Positions 33,048-36,308 of a stretch of DNA of 36,308 nt are shown piece after piece. The translations under genes and the position numbers were made by a program. The stretch's first letter is position 1. Every line of letters starts with the position of its first letter. Source of the stretch: RGIG3528 sp964653855 (GTDB lineage: Bacteria > Bacillota > Clostridia > Lachnospirales > Lachnospiraceae); the NCBI GenBank assembly GCA_964653855.1, contig CAZZFV010000022.1, positions 1 to 36,308 on the forward strand, written 5' to 3'. The notes below the pieces were generated by a model, which saw only the letters and a list, made by a program, of their open reading frames with translations, searched no databases and had not been told where the DNA came from.

Positions 33048-34712
33048 TTATCCTTTCATGGCCCTTTTCATGTTCATCTTGTTTTCGTACATTCTTTGAT
33101 CGGCAAGTCTGTATGCCGCACGAACGTTTTCGAGATTATCGAGTTTTGTTGCCACTCCCCTTGCGGCGCACAAATCAAGCGGCTTGTTTGCTTTATTTAT
33201 TTCAACTATTTTTTTGTCGAGCTTTGTGAGAAGTCCCTTGATATTCAATATTTCGGCGTGCTTTATTATGCAAACGAACTCGTCGCCGCCCGTTCTCGCA
33301 ACAAGAGAGACTTCTGAAAATACACTTCTCAGCACATCCGAAAAAAGTTTGAGCGCCGTATCTCCGGCATCGTGTCCGTATGTGTCGTTTATTTCCTTTA
33401 AGTTGTTCAAATCAAAAAATATGATTGCGTAATCCGACTGTTCTTTATCTATTTCATCAAACAAAATTTCGCATTGTCTTCTGTTTGCGAGACCGGTCAG
33501 ATAGTCGTTGTTTGCCATTTGCTCAAATTGTTCGAGCTTACCGCGCATATTTGCCTGTTTTGAAGATTCCCACGCAAATTCGGTAATCATACACGTGAAC
33601 ATCAAAAACGTACCGATACACGAAGTTCCTCTGAAATGCCCCACATTAAAGGATGTATATCTTGAAAAATAATATACGAACACATCGCAAAGGAAGCATA
33701 TGAGCATTGCACCGATTCCCGTCAAAAATACGGGATTTCTGATTTCCTTATCTTTTCTGTCAAGTACATAAAGATATGCGATATATCCGAACATCAAGAA
33801 CATCTCGGCATGCCAAACCTTTAACGATGTCGGATAATGCACTATATCAAGCATATGGAACAATACGGACACCACAAGCGTTACAATTGTTATGAGCAAA
33901 ATAAGCTTATATATGTTGTTGTATTTTTCCTCAACCTTATCAAGAACCTTTACTCCGCAATATCCGTAAACAAAAATCGCCGCGAGAAATACGGAAATAT
34001 GGGAAATTTCACATATAAACGAATAATTTGAATTTATTATTCCGGTAAAGTCATATTCGCATAAAGCCCAGATTCCCACGAAAAACGCGAAAAATCCGCT
34101 GCAAAGCATGAGTTTAAAACGCTTGTCTTTGTAAAGAAACGTAAATGTCGCCCCGCAAATGCAAAGTCCGTCTAAGATCATAGTTATCGCGATTGCGATC
34201 GCCGGGAAATTTTCACGAAGTACTATGGCTTTTGCGTCAACCGTTTTACAAAGAATGGGATTTTCAAGATCTCCGATTGCGTTGTTTTCCGTGGCAATCA
34301 TCTCGATTTTTATCGTTTTCCCGAAATAATCACGGGGAAGCGCAACATAATGCGTGCCGGAACCCACAAATTTCCCGTCCCACTTTCGTTCCATTCCGTA
34401 TGTATATATTCTTGTGTTGCCTATGTAGACATTAAGCGCCGCATAGTTGCATCCGATAATAAGCGTTGCCTGTTCCTCGCCGTTTTTTGGCAAGGTGTTT
34501 ACGAGCGTAATCGTGTCGCCTTTTTTTGTTTTAAGCACCTTGTAATCGGAAAGCGTCACACCGGTTGTAACGCTCCTGTTTTGCACAACGGTCCATTCGT
34601 CGGAAAGCTCCGTCTTTGAAACTTCGCTTTTACCCGGCAAACAGACCCCGAGCAAAATATACATTACGGCGGCAAGAAGAACCGTCACACATAAAATATA
34701 CCGTATTTTCAT
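33048..34712 (-). CDS. Transmembrane diguanylate cyclase with extracytoplasmic sensor
   Basis: 554 residues. A membrane anchor at 1-24 is followed by an extracytoplasmic beta-rich domain (about 35-160), about seven membrane helices (about 168-375), a short coiled linker and a C-terminal GGDEF domain (about 395-554). The layout resembles 7TMR-DISM sensors. The GGDEF domain looks active: NNDYLTGLANRR, FFDLNNLKEINDTYGHDAGD, ARTGGDEFV (475-479). The RxxD inhibitory site upstream of GGDEF is absent, so product inhibition is probably missing. It should make c-di-GMP in response to an external ligand, unknown. It is the first gene before the GH38 gene, suggesting a glycan-linked signal. Confidence 0.92.
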   Translation of the reverse strand: MKIRYILCVTVLLAAVMYILLGVCLPGKSEVSKTELSDEWTVVQNRSVTTGVTLSDYKVLKTKKGDTITLVNTLPKNGEEQATLIIGCNYAALNVYIGNTRIYTYGMERKWDGKFVGSGTHYVALPRDYFGKTIKIEMIATENNAIGDLENPILCKTVDAKAIVLRENFPAIAIAITMILDGLCICGATFTFLYKDKRFKLMLCSGFFAFFVGIWALCEYDFTGIINSNYSFICEISHISVFLAAIFVYGYCGVKVLDKVEEKYNNIYKLILLITIVTLVVSVLFHMLDIVHYPTSLKVWHAEMFLMFGYIAYLYVLDRKDKEIRNPVFLTGIGAMLICFLCDVFVYYFSRYTSFNVGHFRGTSCIGTFLMFTCMITEFAWESSKQANMRGKLEQFEQMANNDYLTGLANRRQCEILFDEIDKEQSDYAIIFFDLNNLKEINDTYGHDAGDTALKLFSDVLRSVFSEVSLVARTGGDEFVCIIKHAEILNIKGLLTKLDKKIVEINKANKPLDLCAARGVATKLDNLENVRAAYRLADQRMYENKMNMKRAMKG

Positions 34713-34789
34713 ATTTTCTCCGTATCATTTAATATTCCCGCATAAAGCCCTATTCCGAAAGTGAAATCTTAAAAATATAACGGATTTTT

Positions 34790-34827
34790 TTATGTCTCGC
34801 CTCTTTCCCCAAAAAGGTCAGACATAA
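34790..34827 (-). promoter_or_regulatory. Inverted repeat at the start of the diguanylate cyclase transcript
   Basis: TTATGTCT (34790-34797) and AGACATAA (34820-34827) are perfect inverted repeats 22 nt apart, with a weaker inner CCTTT/AAAGAGG pairing on the minus strand. The predicted start near 34825 lies in one arm, so an operator is at least as likely as an RNA hairpin. Confidence 0.4.
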
Positions 34828-34830
34828 TTT

Positions 34831-34859
34831 ATTTTACTCTTTTTTTAACGAATATACAA
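34831..34859 (-). promoter_or_regulatory. Sigma-A promoter for the diguanylate cyclase operon
   Basis: On the minus strand TTGTAT (34859-34854), a 17-bp spacer, then TAAAAT (34836-34831). The predicted start near 34825 gives a leader of about 112 nt before the gene at 34712. Confidence 0.6.
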
Positions 34860-34943
34860 GACAAATGTCATTGTTGCCCGGTTATGCGAAAATATTTTAT
34901 ACATAAAAAATTTCCGGATATCAAAATAATTTTTCCATGAATA

Positions 34944-34969
34944 CAAAAAAAAGCGGTCTCCCGCTTTTT
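34944..34969 (-). terminator. Intrinsic terminator of the GntR gene
   Basis: AAAAAGCGG (34948-34956) pairs with CCGCTTTTT (34961-34969), 4-nt loop, and the minus strand continues with a run of T. The stem overlaps the stop codon of the regulator gene (34968-34970). The 230 bp beyond it hold only the next gene's promoter region. Confidence 0.85.
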
Positions 34970-35669
34970 ATAATCCCTGACGATTTAAATTTTCTATTGT
35001 TGACATTATATGCTCATGTGCAAGCTTTTCGGCAAGATCCGCATCACGCTTCTTTATCGCATCGAGAATCGCCCCGTGCTCCTCGTTTGACTTGCGCGCG
35101 CGTTCTTCGCGTCCGAGAGACACTTTTCTTATTCTTTCCACGTAATGATGATATGTCGACAATTGATGTTCAAGTATCTCGCTTCCCGAAGCCTTGTATA
35201 TCGTTTCGTGGAATTGACTGTCAAGTTCGACTATCGTATCGTAATGCTTCTTTTGAATATAAAATTCCGAAACATAAACATTTTCTTCGAGAGCCTCGAT
35301 TTCGGCATCGCTGATCTTTTCACATGCCCAGCGTGCGGCAAGCCCTTCAAGATAAGACCTTATAACATAAATATCGTGAATATCCTTTTGGGATATTCCT
35401 CTCACATATGCGCCTTTGTTCGGAATTATGTTTACAAGTCCTTCAAGCTCCAGTTGACGAAGTGCCTCACGCACCGGTGTACGGCTGATTCCGAGCTCTT
35501 TTCCTATCTGGACTTCCTTTAATTCCTCGTTTTCCTTGTATTTTCCGGAAAGAATATCCTCACGGATTCTGTTGAACACTCTTCCGCGAAGCGAATATTT
35601 ATCGGTCACCTCGGAAGCGACTTCCGATTTTGTGTCATATAAAGCGGACACATCGTTGTTTAAACTCAT
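34968..35669 (-). CDS. GntR family regulator, FadR/FCD subfamily
   Basis: 233 residues. An N-terminal winged helix (LRGRVFNRIREDILSGKYKE, GISRTPVREALRQLELEGLV, NIIPNKGAYVRGIS) is followed by an all-helical FCD ligand-binding domain (DIHDIYVIRSYLEGLAARWA, LDSQFHETIYKASGS, SNEEHGAILDAIKKRD). The metal-ligand pattern of FCD domains is present (the Asp and His in DSQFHE, His in EEHGAI). FCD regulators sense small organic acids, which fits its place behind a synthase gene of the citrate/isopropylmalate family. The start at 35669 follows AGGTGAAA; a GTG at 35717 is a weaker alternative. A perfect inverted repeat lies between this gene and the synthase gene. Confidence 0.92.
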   Translation of the reverse strand: MSLNNDVSALYDTKSEVASEVTDKYSLRGRVFNRIREDILSGKYKENEELKEVQIGKELGISRTPVREALRQLELEGLVNIIPNKGAYVRGISQKDIHDIYVIRSYLEGLAARWACEKISDAEIEALEENVYVSEFYIQKKHYDTIVELDSQFHETIYKASGSEILEHQLSTYHHYVERIRKVSLGREERARKSNEEHGAILDAIKKRDADLAEKLAHEHIMSTIENLNRQGL

Positions 35670-35687
35670 CTTTTCACCTGACTTTTT

Positions 35688-35705
35688 AAAGTATACGGAT
35701 ACTTT
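35688..35705. promoter_or_regulatory. Candidate GntR operator
   Basis: AAAGTAT-ACGG-ATACTTT, a perfect 7-bp inverted repeat with a 4-bp centre, 19 bp upstream of the GntR start codon. Its position suits autoregulation, but it differs from the usual FadR-type GT...AC core spacing. Confidence 0.45.
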
Positions 35706-35742
35706 TTTAATTCCCACATCCTTTTATACTTACCGAATTGAA

Positions 35743-36308
35743 TTATCCCACAACCTTCGGCAGGTCCATTCCGTACTCGGGCTGATATTTTTGAATAAGC
35801 TCCGACATTTCCTTATCGGTAATAACTGTTATTCTACCATTATCGTATTCGTTGTCAACCCATTCTTTTATCTTTAAAACAAGAGGATGGCTCTTGTTTA
35901 TCTGCTCGTCGCCCTTAAGCCTGAAGTATGTATTTATCCAATGCGCGATTCCGGCAAGTCCCGACGTATTTGAAACGGACACGATTGCGGGACGGTTTAA
36001 GAATTTTTCGGTATCGAAAATATTGTAAATTTCCTCGTTCTTCAAAAGTCCGTCCGCATGAATTCCGGCACGTGTAACGTTAAAGTTTTTGCCAACAAAC
36101 GGTGTGAAAGGAGGAATGTTATAACCGAGTTCCTTCTGGTAATATTCCGCAAGTTCCGTAATAACCCTCGTATCCATTCCGTCAAGCGTTCCGCGAAGCT
36201 GCGCATATTCAAATACCATTGCTTCAAGAGGCGTATTTCCCGTTCTCTCTCCTATTCCGAAGAGCGAACAGTTGACTCCGCTTGCACCATAAAGCCAGGC
36301 CGTTGTGG
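35743..36308 (-). CDS. HMGL-like synthase, possibly Re-citrate synthase (5' end cut by window edge)
   Basis: About 188 C-terminal residues are visible; the N-terminal TIM-barrel start lies beyond the right edge. The family signature GERTGNTPLEAMVFEYAQLR and the segment FVGKNFNVTRAGIHADG place it with isopropylmalate, homocitrate and Re-citrate synthases, which condense acetyl-CoA with a 2-oxo acid. It ends about 100 residues after the TRAGIHADG motif, too short for the LeuA regulatory dimer domain, so 2-isopropylmalate synthase is less likely. From memory the motif is close to clostridial Re-citrate synthase, which makes citrate for glutamate synthesis in anaerobes. Homocitrate synthase (NifV-like) stays possible. 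It lies 73 bp upstream of the FadR-type regulator. Confidence 0.85.
   Translation of the reverse strand, partial: TTAWLYGASGVNCSLFGIGERTGNTPLEAMVFEYAQLRGTLDGMDTRVITELAEYYQKELGYNIPPFTPFVGKNFNVTRAGIHADGLLKNEEIYNIFDTEKFLNRPAIVSVSNTSGLAGIAHWINTYFRLKGDEQINKSHPLVLKIKEWVDNEYDNGRITVITDKEMSELIQKYQPEYGMDLPKVVG

Noticed and set aside
34713..34830. c-di-GMP riboswitch in the leader of the diguanylate cyclase gene
   Set aside because: The leader lacks the conserved cores of both known classes and has only one simple inverted repeat.

Overview
The window reads as a chromosomal stretch of a low-to-mid GC Firmicute of the class Clostridia, most likely Lachnospiraceae. The grounds are the gene order hprK - ROK glucokinase - murB - rapZ - whiA - HPr-like - dnaE - pfkA, strong GGAGG-type ribosome binding sites, a DUF6472-like cysteine-rich micro-protein, a receiver plus SARP-like response regulator, and a flagellar sigma-28 type promoter. 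It is a draft assembly: two 100-N gaps (5706-5805 and 26602-26701) are each flanked by an exactly duplicated end (55 bp and 20 bp), so both look like unmerged contig overlaps rather than missing DNA.

Layout from left to right. (1) 1-3339, minus: an apparent operon tex - ycxB-like - tsaE (tsaE runs off the left edge). (2) 3581-4279, plus: a YhhN-type lysoplasmalogenase with its own sigma-A promoter, closed by a bidirectional terminator shared with the convergent glycerate kinase (4422-5705, minus). (3) 5955-7154, minus: a protein with a coiled coil and an RTX-toxin-like calcium-binding domain, driven by a near-consensus sigma-28 promoter. (4) 7351-20854, minus: a long housekeeping block, ftsH-uvrC-hprK-glk-murB-rapZ-whiA-crh-like (start/stop overlaps or short gaps, one clear promoter before ftsH), then a structured intergenic region with two 94-bp tandem units of three hairpins each and a terminator, then dnaE and pfkA. 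(5) 21005-22531, minus: a family 2 glycosyltransferase and RdgB; divergent from them is a plus-strand THUMP/RlmL-like RNA methyltransferase (22636-23796) whose promoter predicts a leaderless mRNA. (6) 23849-26179, minus: an alpha/beta hydrolase, a degenerate stand-alone receiver protein and an intact response regulator. (7) 26423-26599, plus: the DUF6472-like micro-protein. (8) 26710-34712, minus: a transmembrane diguanylate cyclase, a GH38 alpha-mannosidase, lepA (broken by one in-frame TGA) and hemW. (9) 34968 to the right edge, minus: a FadR-type GntR regulator behind a truncated isopropylmalate/homocitrate/Re-citrate synthase family gene.

The central block joins carbon-flux sensing (HprK and a Crh-like HPr with Ser at position 15 and the Ser46 site kept, glucokinase, PfkA) to envelope synthesis (MurB, RapZ), cell division (WhiA), and DNA repair and replication (UvrC, DnaE). 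The least explained items are the sigma-28-driven calcium-binding protein, the three-hairpin tandem repeat before dnaE, the TGA at the conserved Cys codon of lepA, and the degenerate receiver next to a SARP-like regulator. I saw no tRNA, rRNA, CRISPR array, insertion sequence, prophage or recognisable riboswitch.
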